DNA of 64,000 nucleotides from Lentibacillus jeotgali (GCF_000224785.1 NZ_AGAV01000007.1:1-64000), one strand, 5' to 3'. Counted from the stretch's first letter, positions 26,111-34,921 are shown. The notes: generated by a model not told the origin, from the sequence alone. Numbers and translations: made by a program.

Positions 26111-26436
26111 TGACAAACTTCTCAGGAACAAAATGTTCGCACGATAAATATAGGATGGAAGCTGACCATAGCTCTGATCCTCTGTGGTGTTCAAAGTGTG
26201 GCTGTAACCTTGATATTGATGGCTTTCCTCTTTCTGATGAATTGAAATCTGAGTTAATGAATTGGGTAATTGAGTATGGGAAAATTTTAGAACAGACTGA
26301 TTACGGCGAAAAAATAAAGCGTGATACGGCAATATTAGTTAAATCTCATGATGAAAAAGGAAGGAGGTTGTATCAAAAGTTAAAATTCGAACTCGGAGAT
26401 AGATACGAGGTAAATTATATACATACATCACTTTGA
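26110..26436 (+). CDS. Small protein with Cys pairs, 108 aa
   Basis: AAAGGGG sits 10 bases before the ATG. The N-terminus has a CSH and a CSKCGCNLD pattern that may bind zinc. The rest is a charged helical region (DYGEKIKRDTAILVKSHDEKG) typical of small Bacillus proteins of unknown function. No family can be named with certainty. Confidence 0.6.
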   Translation: MTNFSGTKCSHDKYRMEADHSSDPLWCSKCGCNLDIDGFPLSDELKSELMNWVIEYGKILEQTDYGEKIKRDTAILVKSHDEKGRRLYQKLKFELGDRYEVNYIHTSL

Positions 26437-26503
26437 ACAATAACTAAGGCGAAGGGCGGCTCTGGTTTATCAATGTTTCTTCAATTACAGGGGGGATAAT
26501 TAG

Positions 26504-26791
26504 ATGCCAATCTGTCAAAGTTGTGGTAAAAGGTGGACTTGGAAACAAACGATTAAAACAATATTCAAGTTAAAATGTCCTTACTGCGGTGAAAAACAAT
26601 ACGAATCTGCATCATCCAGAATAAGAAGTGGTGTTTTTTGGCTTATTCCTTTAGTAATTCTACCTATTAATGCCGGATTCGGGTTCTCAGTAGGAACAGC
26701 ATTATTTATTGCTATCATTTTGGTTTTTATAATATTAGGTTTATATCCATTCATTTTAAAGCTATCTAATGAGGAAGAACCCTACTGGTAA
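26504..26791 (+). CDS. Zinc-ribbon membrane protein of the cxxc_20_cxxc type, 95 aa
   Basis: Two CxxC pairs spaced by 20 residues (CQSCGKRWTWKQ and CPYCGEKQYES) define the TIGR04104 cxxc_20_cxxc family. Two membrane helices follow (about 44-62 and 65-86). AGGGGGGAT precedes the ATG. Family function is unknown; members are frequent in Bacillaceae accessory regions. Confidence 0.8.
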   Translation: MPICQSCGKRWTWKQTIKTIFKLKCPYCGEKQYESASSRIRSGVFWLIPLVILPINAGFGFSVGTALFIAIILVFIILGLYPFILKLSNEEEPYW

Positions 26792-26810
26792 ATTTACCTG
26801 ACTATTATTC

Positions 26811-26890
26811 AGCTAAAGGGCGCATATCTGGAATAGGTTCTTAGCGTCTAAGCCGAATATAAGGGCTATTCTGCGGAATAAGGTAGATTG
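26811..26890 (+). repeat. Dispersed palindromic repeat, full copy
   Basis: GCTAAAGGGCGCATATCTGG, AATAGGTTCTTAGCGTC, then AATATAAGGGCTATTCTGC and GGAATAAGG; left arm, weak right arm, tail, and a second partial centre. Confidence 0.7.
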
Positions 26891-26921
26891 AGTTCAAGCA
26901 ACAATTTAGGGAGGAAGTTTT

Positions 26922-27098
26922 TTGGATAAAAAGATTGGAGGGAAAGGCGCCTTCTTAGCAGTTGGTGCTGCAGTAGGTGTTGCGCTCGGATCAGCATATT
27001 TTAATAATTTAGCTCTTGGAATTACTTTCGGCGCTTTAATTGGAGCAATCATTGATGTGGTTATTTACTGGTACAGACATAACAAAAATAAACAATAA
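26922..27098 (+). CDS. Small Gly-rich membrane protein, 58 aa
   Basis: A TTG start at 26922 follows a perfect AGGGAGGAAG. The peptide has two Gly/Ala-rich hydrophobic segments (FLAVGAAVGVALGSAYF and LGITFGALIGAIIDVVIY) and a basic tail (RHNKNKQ). It resembles glycine-zipper type small membrane proteins of Bacillus. Function unknown. Confidence 0.65.
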   Translation: MDKKIGGKGAFLAVGAAVGVALGSAYFNNLALGITFGALIGAIIDVVIYWYRHNKNKQ

Positions 27099-27200
27099 CT
27101 ATAGCTTTTTCAGTAACAGGCAAGTTTCTTAAATAAGGGAATGCGCTCTTGTATCATTAATGTTGCAGATTACCAAAGAAGACTGGGGGGAGGGAGCGAA

Positions 27201-27449
27201 ATGAGTACACATAAACTTTTAAATATAATTGGGCTGGTATCAATTGTGTCAGTAATAATTTATTTTATGGCTTATACTCACGAATATAGTAAAGATGAAA
27301 TCATTTCAGGATTGGTATTTTACTTCGTGGCAGCTGCTATTTATTTTTTATTTGTGTATCTTTATCACAAAAGTAATCTAGGGCAAAAAATCGTACTATA
27401 TGGGTTAAGTACAATTATATTAATTTTAATTTTTCTTCTTTTAAGATAA
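27201..27449 (+). CDS. Small membrane protein, 82 aa
   Basis: GGGGGAGGGAG precedes the ATG at 27201, which I prefer to an in-frame ATG 20 codons upstream. Three hydrophobic segments (about 5-25, 36-56, 62-81) are visible. Not recognised. Confidence 0.6.
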   Translation: MSTHKLLNIIGLVSIVSVIIYFMAYTHEYSKDEIISGLVFYFVAAAIYFLFVYLYHKSNLGQKIVLYGLSTIILILIFLLLR

Positions 27450-27476
27450 TAACATCAAGCTTAAAGAAAGCTTTTT

Positions 27477-27510
27477 GCAGTAATGGGCGCAAATCAGGAA
27501 TAAGAACGCG
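27477..27510 (+). repeat. Dispersed palindromic repeat, partial copy
   Basis: GTAATGGGCGCAAATCAGG then AATAAGAACGCG, 28 bases after the preceding stop codon. Confidence 0.55.
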
Positions 27511-27573
27511 AAACTTTTTGTCGATGTAAACGTAATATTTTAAAGTTAGCATTATAGTTTTAGGTGAGTGATT

Positions 27574-27760
27574 ATGAATATACGAAACGTTGATCGGGCT
27601 TTATTTACAGGGTTTATTTGTAGGGATTATTACCTTTATTTCTGAGTTCGTTCTTCCCGATACCAATTATGTAATATCAATTTTAATCCTAGCATTAGCA
27701 GCTTTCTTTGGTTTCTTGATTGGGGATAAGGTACTCCCGCAAGATGATAATATTTATTAA
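27574..27760 (+). pseudogene. Frameshifted small membrane protein
   Basis: An ATG at 27574 with AGGTGAG before it opens a frame that stops after 23 codons. From about 27590 the next frame is open to the TAA at 27758-27760 and reads LIGLYLQGLFVGIITFIS, then ALAAFFGFLIGDKVLP, a two-helix membrane protein. One extra base near 27580 explains both. A further hydrophobic stretch (MSIVFAFLFYPFWDWAKN) follows that stop in the same frame. Confidence 0.55.
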
Positions 27761-28096
27761 AGTTTTTCCCCTTTTTGGATGTCTATTGTTTTTGCGTTTT
27801 TGTTTTATCCTTTTTGGGACTGGGCAAAAAACCATATGTTGGAATAAAAGTATAACAGAAAAATAGTGTAATTTTCCTTAAACAATAGGGGCGCCTTCCT
27901 TATTACGGTTGCAATCGTCGCCTTGGTAAAATGATAAACTTAGCCTTTGGTTGTAAGTAAGAAGTAAAACATGTATGTGGATTTCCGCTAACGGCCACTG
28001 GACCTGGAAACTTAGCCTGTAGATAATTACTTTTGTGATCAGGTCTGTCCATGTGAGCTTGATATAAGGCAGCGTAGCAAAAAAGGGGGATCAACA

Positions 28097-28859
28097 TTGA
28101 TCGAGGTACAAATTTCAATAAACGTTTTCCATGCCTATTTTGTTTGGCATCGGAATGGGCGATTCGATGGAGTCATTAGTTAGTGCGGGAACCAATGCAG
28201 AGAACTTCAATTATACAAAATTTATTTTCCCGGGGATTGTGGCGATGACCTTGCTGATGACATCCATTTTTTCATCACTTTCGATTATACAGGACCGTGA
28301 TTTTGGTTATATGCGTGAAATTCTTGTGTCACCGGTGTCCCGGGTGAATATTGCAATTGGCAAAGTGCTCGGATCGGCTTCTGTCGCTTTTATGCAGGGT
28401 GTGATGATGTTTGTTCTCCTTCCTGTACTCGGTATAGGAATTGATCCGGTTTCGTTTGTCCAAATACTCCCCGTTATGTTTATGATTGCTTGTGCCTTCT
28501 CGTCGCTGGGTTTGCTCGTGGCGAGCCTGCTCAATTCCATGCAGGGATTTCAGCTGGTTGTAAACATTCTTGTTATGCCGATGATCTTTCTATCTGGTGC
28601 CTTATTCCCGCTAAATAATATGCCTGGATGGGTCAGTTACCTTGTGACATTGAACCCGGTCACCTATGGGGTTGATCTAATGAAACATATTATGATTGAC
28701 GTGGAGAGCCTGAATGCGGTTGTGAGAGAGGAAATGGGTCTCAATCTTACATTTTTTGACCAACCTGTAACGATGCCCGGGGAAGTCTTCTTCTTAATGG
28801 GATTCACAGCGCTCCTGATTTTGCTTGCCACCTTAAGTTTTAGGCGAGCAAACAGTTAA
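28097..28859 (+). pseudogene. ABC transporter remnant: first codons of an ATPase fused to the end of an ABC-2 permease
   Basis: A TTG at 28097 after AGGGGGATC begins an ATPase-like MIEVQ-, and with one restored base continues FNKRF, the usual start of ABC-2 type ATPases. At about 28128 the sequence switches to the middle of a DrrB-like permease: PILFGIGMGDS is the loop after the first membrane helix, followed by NYTKFIFPGIVAMTLLMTS, DRDFGYMREILVSPVSR and NPVTYGVDLMKHIM up to the end. A deletion thus seems to have removed the ATPase core, the permease start and the first helix. The surviving permease frame runs from 28131 and has lost about 40-50 residues. The transporter cannot work. Confidence 0.75.
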
Positions 28860-28922
28860 GCGTACTATTTCTTCTAATCTATCAAGTTCAACAAGGGTTA
28901 AAAGCATAAAGGGGTTTTCTAT

Positions 28923-29384
28923 ATGAGTCAACATAACAACAATTCATTTAAAAATATGAGTTTAAAAGAAAAAACAGCAACAGTTATTGGAATGACACTA
29001 TTGACTATTCTAATCGCCGGGTTTGTTTTAGGAATTTATTTTTTTGGGTTTGCGGGGGTCTTTGAATTACTCGGGGTTCAGTATCAATCCATTTGGTCAT
29101 TAGTTATTTTTGTTGTCAGTTTCTTTGTTCTGGGATTTTTGATTGATCTGCCTTTTGAGGCGATGTCTAAACTGTCCGTTGAAAAATTAACAGGAAACAT
29201 AGCTGCATTTCTTGTTGAATTGTTTTTCGGATTCGCATCGAACTGGATTGCCCTTGTTACAGTGGATGTGTTTGTGGGGAGTATTGAACTTTCACTGGAA
29301 GCGAAGTTAATTATTTCATTACTATTAGCCGTATTGGAACCCGTATTCGATAGCAAAAACGAGAAAAACGAAAAAGTGGCTTAG
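28923..29384 (+). CDS. YrvL-family regulatory membrane protein, 153 aa
   Basis: The protein has four membrane segments and carries the YrvL-type core FGFAGVFELLGVQYQSIWSL, then VIFVVSFFVLGFLIDLPFE. In Bacillus subtilis YrvL is a negative regulator of the unusual sigma pair SigO-RsoA. AAAGGGG precedes the ATG. No sigO/rsoA genes are seen beside it here, though a small sigma region 4-like protein is encoded at 13255. Function in this organism is inference. Confidence 0.7.
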   Translation: MSQHNNNSFKNMSLKEKTATVIGMTLLTILIAGFVLGIYFFGFAGVFELLGVQYQSIWSLVIFVVSFFVLGFLIDLPFEAMSKLSVEKLTGNIAAFLVELFFGFASNWIALVTVDVFVGSIELSLEAKLIISLLLAVLEPVFDSKNEKNEKVA

Positions 29385-29614
29385 GATGACTTCAATAATA
29401 GTGTGTGAGAATGGCCATATCACATAGAAACTTTTTCTCTAAGGTTTGGGAGAGATTTTGTAGTGAATCATTTTGAATGAAGAAAAGCCTTCAGCATTAG
29501 AAAAATGCCGAGCAAAGTATGGATCGACACTGGTTGCGTTTAAATAAGAAGAAAACTCGACAGCAAATAATACATCGGATACAAAGGAAGAATATTTCCA
29601 GGAATTAAATTGTT

Positions 29615-29977
29615 TTGCTTATCTTCTTGGTGCTTATGTATATTTTGCTTAAGCAAGAAAGGAAAAGTATAAAGTATAGTTCTCTTATATATTTTTTGCT
29701 ACTATCAATTGTTTTTATGAGTGGACAAATATATATTTCTTCAACGTATCAATTATCTGATGGAAAGCTTTTCGACTGGGTTTATTTATTCTTATACTTT
29801 TATTTTGTCCCACTGTTTATCTTAATGGCTTATAAATTATTTAAAATCACGAATAAAGCATTTAGAAAAACTTGGGTAAAAATTACTATGTTGATATTTT
29901 GGGCGGCTGTGCTGGTTGGTATTGGATCTGTATTACCGTTTATATTTATATTAATTTTTTACGGATTTGCGCCGTGA
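29615..29977 (+). CDS. Membrane protein of unknown family, 120 aa
   Basis: A TTG start at 29615 after AGGAATTAAATT is plausible but not strong. Four hydrophobic segments are visible (about 2-14, 22-40, 53-75, 86-118). Not recognised. Confidence 0.55.
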   Translation: MLIFLVLMYILLKQERKSIKYSSLIYFLLLSIVFMSGQIYISSTYQLSDGKLFDWVYLFLYFYFVPLFILMAYKLFKITNKAFRKTWVKITMLIFWAAVLVGIGSVLPFIFILIFYGFAP

Positions 29978-30034
29978 GCCGTAATATGTGCCCCACAACT
30001 AATTCAGAGGTGATGGAGGAGGAGCACATTTGAA

Positions 30035-30211
30035 ATGAATTATATTAAATTTAGTCCGATTTTATTTTTGTTAAGCTTATGTCTGTTACTTGTTGGTTTA
30101 TTATCTGAAGAAATAAGATATGGCTATATTGTTTCGGGGCTAATTATCAATTATATGGGAGTAGCTATGTTGATCATTGGTGTAACGAAAAGGAGTGAAA
30201 ATAATAGTTAA
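30035..30211 (+). CDS. Small membrane protein, 58 aa
   Basis: GGAGGAGGAGC precedes the ATG at 30035. Two hydrophobic helices (about 5-23 and 28-48) and a short polar tail (KRSENNS). Not recognised. Confidence 0.6.
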   Translation: MNYIKFSPILFLLSLCLLLVGLLSEEIRYGYIVSGLIINYMGVAMLIIGVTKRSENNS

Positions 30212-30220
30212 CGTCGGAAA

Positions 30221-30264
30221 CTAATCGGGCGCTAATCGGGAAAAGAATTGGTCCTTTTTTGTTA
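30221..30264 (+). repeat. Dispersed palindromic repeat, copy with T-run
   Basis: AACTAATCGGGCGCTAATCG then GGAAAAGAATTGGTCCTTTTTT, ten bases after the stop codon of the small membrane protein; it may serve as its terminator. Confidence 0.6.
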
Positions 30265-30469
30265 GGTTGGAATGGATTCATATCAAAAACAGATTGATTT
30301 AATCTAAAGTATATATTGTTTCGATAAGATTGATAACCTATAATTATTAATATACAGTAAATATCGAATCGTATGATAATTATTGGCAAAGGTATAACTG
30401 CAATTACTCTCCGAAAATTTGAGGAACACTGTTATGTTGAACGAAACAATTAAAGGAGATGAATCTAAG

Positions 30470-30730
30470 ATGAAGTTTGAAGTATTCCCAAGACGTTGGG
30501 GTTACCAACATATTATTACGACCCCGGTTAAAGGAAATGTGGAAAGCATTAAGGTCGAATCAGGAGAACAAGTTCACGAACAGCAATTGTTAATAATGAT
30601 TCGGGCAGAATGGGGGAATGTGAAGCAAATTCTCGCCGGGATAGGCGGAACAGTAGAGACATTGGCTGTGAAAGTTGGGGACAAAGTAGTCCATGGCGAT
30701 GTTCTTTTTTTTATAAAGGAAGATTTATAG
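30470..30730 (+). CDS. Biotinyl/lipoyl-like domain protein without the modified lysine, 86 aa
   Basis: AAAGGAGATGA precedes the ATG at 30470. The sequence has the two half-repeats of a lipoyl/biotinyl barrel: TTPVKGNVESIKVESGEQVH and GIGGTVETLAVKVGDKVVHG, each with the V-x-x-G-D/E-x-V turn. The tight turn between the halves, where the target Lys (MKM or DKA) should lie, reads MIRAEWGNVKQ and shows no such motif. It could be a stand-alone structural or binding domain. It is unlikely to be a working carrier. Confidence 0.65.
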   Translation: MKFEVFPRRWGYQHIITTPVKGNVESIKVESGEQVHEQQLLIMIRAEWGNVKQILAGIGGTVETLAVKVGDKVVHGDVLFFIKEDL

Positions 30731-31091
30731 AATTTAATTAAGTTACGCGAATTCTCATGACACAATCTTAGATTTTCTTATTTCCGACAAAGAGATTTTC
30801 AGTTCGCGGAATACGAGGTTTATTACCTTTGCCCGATTGTATACTACAGGAATTAAGACATCAGATAAATTTTTCATCCTGCACCTAATTTCCTAATCAG
30901 ACTTGTTTCTTCCATTTTCAACTCCCGAGCGTTCTTCTTAGCTTCCTATTTTAGTAATTCTTATTCATTCGATTTTCAGTTAAGCTAATGTTCAAAAATG
31001 AACGTAAGCGATTCCATTGACGCAGTACCTTATTCTGTGTAAGAATAATTTTAAAGATTAGAACTGAGGCAGGTATTTTATAAGGAATGTG
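30731..31091. other. Intergenic region without a gene
   Basis: No gene seen. A short GTTCGCGGAATACG near 30800 resembles the centre of the dispersed repeat. Confidence 0.45.
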
Positions 31092-31538
31092 ATGGAAAAT
31101 ATGCTTTATATATGGAATATTGAGCGGATAATTAAAGCTGCATTAAAGGAACTCAATTTAGACCTTAACTGTGAGTTTAACAATGATTTAACTGTACCAA
31201 TGAGTTATAACGTATCAACAAAGACGATAAAATTTAATTACCTCCAAGTAAATGGATATATCAGTGAATTATTTAAACTAAGAGAGTCGGATGAAACCAT
31301 TGTTAAACTAATCCTCTATCATGAACTTGGTTATTATCTGGATTTTAAGAAAAACAAGCGTGATTTAAAGATACTGATATATGGGGACGATGATGAAAAA
31401 GAAGAACTTCAATCGGAAATAGAAGTGAATGCCTGGGAATATGGTAGGACACTGGTACCTGAACAATTAGTAAAATCTTATGACAAAATTCGTGAATTCG
31501 AAAAGATGCGTATACAGGAAGCTATAAACAAAGGGTGA
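31092..31538 (+). CDS. Zincin-like protein with incomplete HExxH motif, 148 aa
   Basis: TAAGGAATG precedes the ATG at 31092. The centre reads ILYHELGYYLDFKKNKRD and later SEIEVNAWEYGRTLVP. This is the layout of small gluzincin/ImmA-like metallopeptidases (HELGH...D then E-x-x-A-x-x-Y/F), but the second zinc His is Tyr (HELGY). The usual metal site is therefore incomplete and proteolysis is doubtful. It may bind rather than cut. No regulator or toxin partner is adjacent. Confidence 0.6.
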   Translation: MENMLYIWNIERIIKAALKELNLDLNCEFNNDLTVPMSYNVSTKTIKFNYLQVNGYISELFKLRESDETIVKLILYHELGYYLDFKKNKRDLKILIYGDDDEKEELQSEIEVNAWEYGRTLVPEQLVKSYDKIREFEKMRIQEAINKG

Positions 31539-31824
31539 AAGCAGGCATATGTACCGTCTTGCTTTAACCCTTTTCCTGGTTGGGTTATAAAAAGTTGTCC
31601 GATTTTACCCCTTTGGATATGATTTGTCCAAAGGGTATTATTATGGAAAATAACATAATGATCTTCCGTAAGTCGGAGTTGTTTCCGTTAATTGATTAAT
31701 AAGAGGGCAATTGAGAAGAAAATCTAAGCAGTAATCTGTGATAAACTTTAGAGAACGTGGGACATTCGTTTTCCTTTACACCTTAAAAAGAAATGAAACT
31801 GTATTCAGAGGGGAGGGGAGAAAA

Positions 31825-32253
31825 ATGAAACAGACAAGGCGATTAAAATTGTTGGGATTTTATGATTTGATTTTGGCGGCAGGTTCAATTTGGATAGGCG
31901 TTATGATGATTAATTCGAGTGCAGGAATTTTTGTTGAATACCCTGAACTGTGGGCTTCCGGACTCCCCTTTAATAGCTGGGTTACTCCAGGTGCCCTTGC
32001 CATTGTTACATTTGGATTAGGTAATATATTGGCGGCATTCTTTACTATGAAAAAAGGTCATAGCTCATGGGCTGTATCTGCCATTATGGGAGGGTTTTTC
32101 TGTGTCAGCCTGATTTGTCAGGTCATTATATTAGGCGAAATATATCTTGCAACTATAGAGTTTCTGGTATTAAGTATCATTCAATTATGCCTGAGTGGGT
32201 ATGTTTTGTTAGGTTATAAGAAAAACCTGAATGTGACCAAAGCCTGGGGTTAA
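31825..32253 (+). CDS. Four-helix membrane protein of unknown function, 142 aa
   Basis: GGGGAGGGGAG precedes the ATG at 31825; an in-frame start 29 codons upstream has no such site. The protein has four membrane segments (about 9-28, 50-72, 80-105, 108-131), a pattern like DoxX- or DUF-type small integral proteins. Not recognised. Confidence 0.6.
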   Translation: MKQTRRLKLLGFYDLILAAGSIWIGVMMINSSAGIFVEYPELWASGLPFNSWVTPGALAIVTFGLGNILAAFFTMKKGHSSWAVSAIMGGFFCVSLICQVIILGEIYLATIEFLVLSIIQLCLSGYVLLGYKKNLNVTKAWG

Positions 32254-32386
32254 GACTCCTTAATTTCACGGACGCAGTAATCGATAGTACCAATATTACT
32301 CTTACGTATGCATCGTCCATTGGCAGCCTAAGGAGTCTGAATTTCTCGTTAGAATGTCAATATCTTATTTCCCTTTATCATATAAA

Positions 32387-32412
32387 AGAGGCATCCCTTT
32401 AATGGATACCCC
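32387..32412 (-). terminator. Terminator of the 47-aa gene
   Basis: Leftwards, GGTATCC and GGATGCC pair around ATTAAAG, followed by TCTTTTA. Confidence 0.6.
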
Positions 32413-32420
32413 GATGGTTG

Positions 32421-32564
32421 TTATTTCTTATCTAGTTTTTCTTCAATTCTCGCTAATCGTTCTAATACTTCATCTTTCCATTTTTGGTCTTCATCATTAT
32501 CATTGTTGGAACCTGTGTATTCATTAATTTTATTCAATGCTTTATTAACATCAAATTTAGGCAT
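32421..32564 (-). CDS. Small acidic coiled-coil protein, 47 aa
   Basis: A near-perfect GGGAGGTGC precedes the ATG at 32564. The peptide reads MPKFDVNKALNKINEYTGS, an Asn/Asp-rich hinge, and a helical end (DEVLERLARIEEKLDKK). The ribosome binding site, the length and a proper terminator make it a real small gene. The family is unknown. Confidence 0.7.
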   Translation of the reverse strand: MPKFDVNKALNKINEYTGSNNDNDEDQKWKDEVLERLARIEEKLDKK

Positions 32565-32813
32565 TTTTGCACCTCCCTAAGTAGTATTTTACAGGGGAAA
32601 ATCGTTCTCTTGCAAATTTGTGACTACTTTCCGTCTTTCCCATTCACATATCTATTTTTTATTGAACAGTCCAACCACCTGTGATCGTCAACAGGAACAA
32701 CTGCTCCATTGACGTCGGAGAGAAAATGACCATACAAAACTAGCCAGTACGCCCCATATTACTTTATAATCAACTTAGCAGGCTTAGATCACAAACAGAT
32801 CGGAGGAAATCTT

Positions 32814-33662
32814 ATGGGAGATAAAGACAATCAAGAATCATCACACAAAGCCGCTAACGGAATGCCTGAAAGACAGTTTCTCCTTCCGTCACAAGTCATA
32901 CGGGTATTCAGTGAAAAAGGGAAAGAGCATCTTGATAAAAATATTCCATCTCAATTGCTTCTATCTTTAACAGCCGGGTCATTTATGTCCTTTGGGGCTG
33001 TTTTTTCAGTGTTGCTTGCCATCGGCGTTGATGTTAAAGGACTGGCCTATCTGTTGGAGGGGCTTGGATTTACTACGGGTTATCTTATGGTATTTATATC
33101 AGGATCCGTTTTGTTTACCGAAGTGAATGTGCTTTTGCCAACTTATATTTTAGAAAAACCTTATTGGAGGAAACATAAATACCTCCAATTCTGGGGTGCA
33201 ACATATATCGGCAACATCGCAGGCGCGTTGTTTGTCGCTCTTTTAATAATCAGTTCAGGCTCCATGACACCCGAGTTCACGAAAGAGCTTGAAACCCTTT
33301 TGGGCCAAAAAATGAAATTTGCCGAGCATGGCTGGACCGGCTGGTTTCAAGTTATTTTATCAGGGGTTGTTGCCAATTGGCTCATCGGCATGGCCGCCTT
33401 TTTAACAAGCTCTGCCAGGGACTTGGTTGGGAAAATCATGGGAACAGCTTTGCCTGTCATCCTGTTTGTGGCAGGTAACTTTCAGCACAGCGCGGCAAAT
33501 ATGGGCTATTTCAGTCTCGGTCTGTTCGCCTCGGACAACTATGCATGGCATGAATATTTATTGTTTAATCTAATTCCAGCAAGCATCGGCAATATCATTG
33601 GTGGAACCATTTTCATCTCCCTGGTCTTTTCTTATGCTTTTCGGAAAGAGCTTCGAAGTTAG
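32814..33662 (+). CDS. Formate/nitrite transporter (FNT) family channel, 282 aa
   Basis: ATCGGAGGAA precedes the ATG. The protein shows six membrane helices with FNT landmarks: LLSLTAGSFMSFGAVFSVLL, TGYLMVFISGSVLFTEVN, a break in helix 2 and 5 (NWLIGMAAFLTSSARDLVGK), and FQHSAANMGYFSLGLF near helix 5-6 with the conserved His. FNT channels form pentamers that pass formate, nitrite or hydrosulfide. No pyruvate-formate lyase or nitrite reductase genes adjoin, so the anion remains open. Confidence 0.9.
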   Translation: MGDKDNQESSHKAANGMPERQFLLPSQVIRVFSEKGKEHLDKNIPSQLLLSLTAGSFMSFGAVFSVLLAIGVDVKGLAYLLEGLGFTTGYLMVFISGSVLFTEVNVLLPTYILEKPYWRKHKYLQFWGATYIGNIAGALFVALLIISSGSMTPEFTKELETLLGQKMKFAEHGWTGWFQVILSGVVANWLIGMAAFLTSSARDLVGKIMGTALPVILFVAGNFQHSAANMGYFSLGLFASDNYAWHEYLLFNLIPASIGNIIGGTIFISLVFSYAFRKELRS

Positions 33663-33728
33663 AAGAGGAGCAGACCTCCTGCAGTATTATCAGTAAACGA
33701 AAAATGAGAATAGAAACATCTAATGGAC

Positions 33729-33833
33729 AAGTAACCCGCCAAAAGACGGCGGCTAACTGTCCCTAAATGCCCGATTCCGTTCAACTAACAATCAGTGGGG
33801 AAAAACCCCCCACTGATTGAAGTTTCACTTTAC
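33729..33833 (+). repeat. Repeat copy downstream of the nucleoside hydrolase gene, with terminator
   Basis: About 105 bases (CCGCCAAAAGACGGCGGCTA, ACTGTCCCTAAATGCCCGATT, CGTTCAACTAACAATCAGTG and on to TTTCAC) recur at 34998-35107 after the amidase gene with about 70-75 percent identity. The strong hairpin CAATCAGTGGGG / CCCCACTGATTG at 33790-33819 lies inside. Confidence 0.75.
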
Positions 33834-34783
33834 CTATCATTCGTTAAGATTTTAAGGACGTTCGAGACAAAGACATTTTGATTAATTTTCAGGGCAATAC
33901 GTGTACATTCTGGTCCAAAACAATTATCCGACCCTGGTCGGAAGTCTGCGATGCTTTGACCGTCTGTAAACTTACCTTTATATTCGACCTTAACCTTTCG
34001 TTTTTTGTACTCATATAACCCACTGATATCAAGGGCTGCCATTAAAGCAGCCAGATCGTGTTGCGGTGTTCCGGGAATACCTGGATCTTGCTGTCGATAA
34101 TAGTCGTAATAGAAATCCAGGATCGGTTTGATTATCTCTTCTAAAGGTGAATCTGAACGGGTATCGATGAGATTGACAACGCCCGGGGTCAATAAGGCAT
34201 CCATTGTGGCATCTAAAGGTACGACTGTCAGGTTTACGACATTCCGGCAAACGAAATTAGCTGCAAGCGGATCACCGTAAAAGTTCGCTTCCGCTACTTC
34301 GGTTGCATTGCCGGGTTCGATGAAAGCGCCACCCATCACATAGGTTTCTTTTACATCTTGCATCACGTCAGGGCTTAAATAATGGGCTATAGCGAGAGAA
34401 GTGCATCGTCCGACATTAACGATCGTTATTTCATGACGATTGTCCTTAATCAAATTGAACAGCTTACTGAAATTCGTACGATTGGCATAACGCTCCTCTG
34501 GAATTGGAGGATCTATCGGACCGAGTCCTTCCATGCCATGAATTTCAGGAAAAAAGACAGGCTCTTCACCGCTCAAGGGGCGTGTAGCACCAGCAATGAC
34601 AGGGATATCTGTACGACCTGCCAGTTCCAACAAGTACTCGACATTTCTATATGCTTTTTCCCGATCGATATTACCGTACCCACTGACCACTCCAATCAGA
34701 TCAACTTCGGGATTCTTCAGTGCGTAAGTCAGCGCGATACTATCATCTATACCCGTATCGGCAAATAAGATTATTTTTTTCAT
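33830..34783 (-). CDS. Nucleoside hydrolase (IunH/RihA-like), 317 aa
   Basis: GAGGTGGT precedes the ATG at 34783. The N-terminus KKIILFADTGIDDSIALTYA corresponds to the calcium-binding loop usually written DTDPGxDD: the two terminal Asp and one of the earlier Asp are kept but the first Asp is Phe. The NVGRCTSLAIAHYL, VMGGAFIEPGNATEVAEANF, and the His in PQHDLAALMAAL complete the family pattern. It splits ribonucleosides into base and ribose. The missing first Asp occurs in a Bacillus subgroup, so the substrate could differ. It is followed by the repeat/terminator at 33729. Confidence 0.88.
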   Translation of the reverse strand: MKKIILFADTGIDDSIALTYALKNPEVDLIGVVSGYGNIDREKAYRNVEYLLELAGRTDIPVIAGATRPLSGEEPVFFPEIHGMEGLGPIDPPIPEERYANRTNFSKLFNLIKDNRHEITIVNVGRCTSLAIAHYLSPDVMQDVKETYVMGGAFIEPGNATEVAEANFYGDPLAANFVCRNVVNLTVVPLDATMDALLTPGVVNLIDTRSDSPLEEIIKPILDFYYDYYRQQDPGIPGTPQHDLAALMAALDISGLYEYKKRKVKVEYKGKFTDGQSIADFRPGSDNCFGPECTRIALKINQNVFVSNVLKILTNDR

Positions 34784-34921
34784 TTTTACCACCTCAACCT
34801 ACCCTATGAAAAAAAGACAGGTTTGGTTGTATGTTTGTCCGATGAAAATATTCTTAAGAGGTGAATTTGGTCAAATGTTTCCAATGGTCTTTCCGGACAG
34901 GGTTACGTGGAGGTATCTATA

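Noticed and set aside
27903-28118. Leftward 71-codon frame before the ABC remnant
   Set aside because: No ribosome binding site and it overlaps the promoter side and the start of the ATPase remnant on the other strand.
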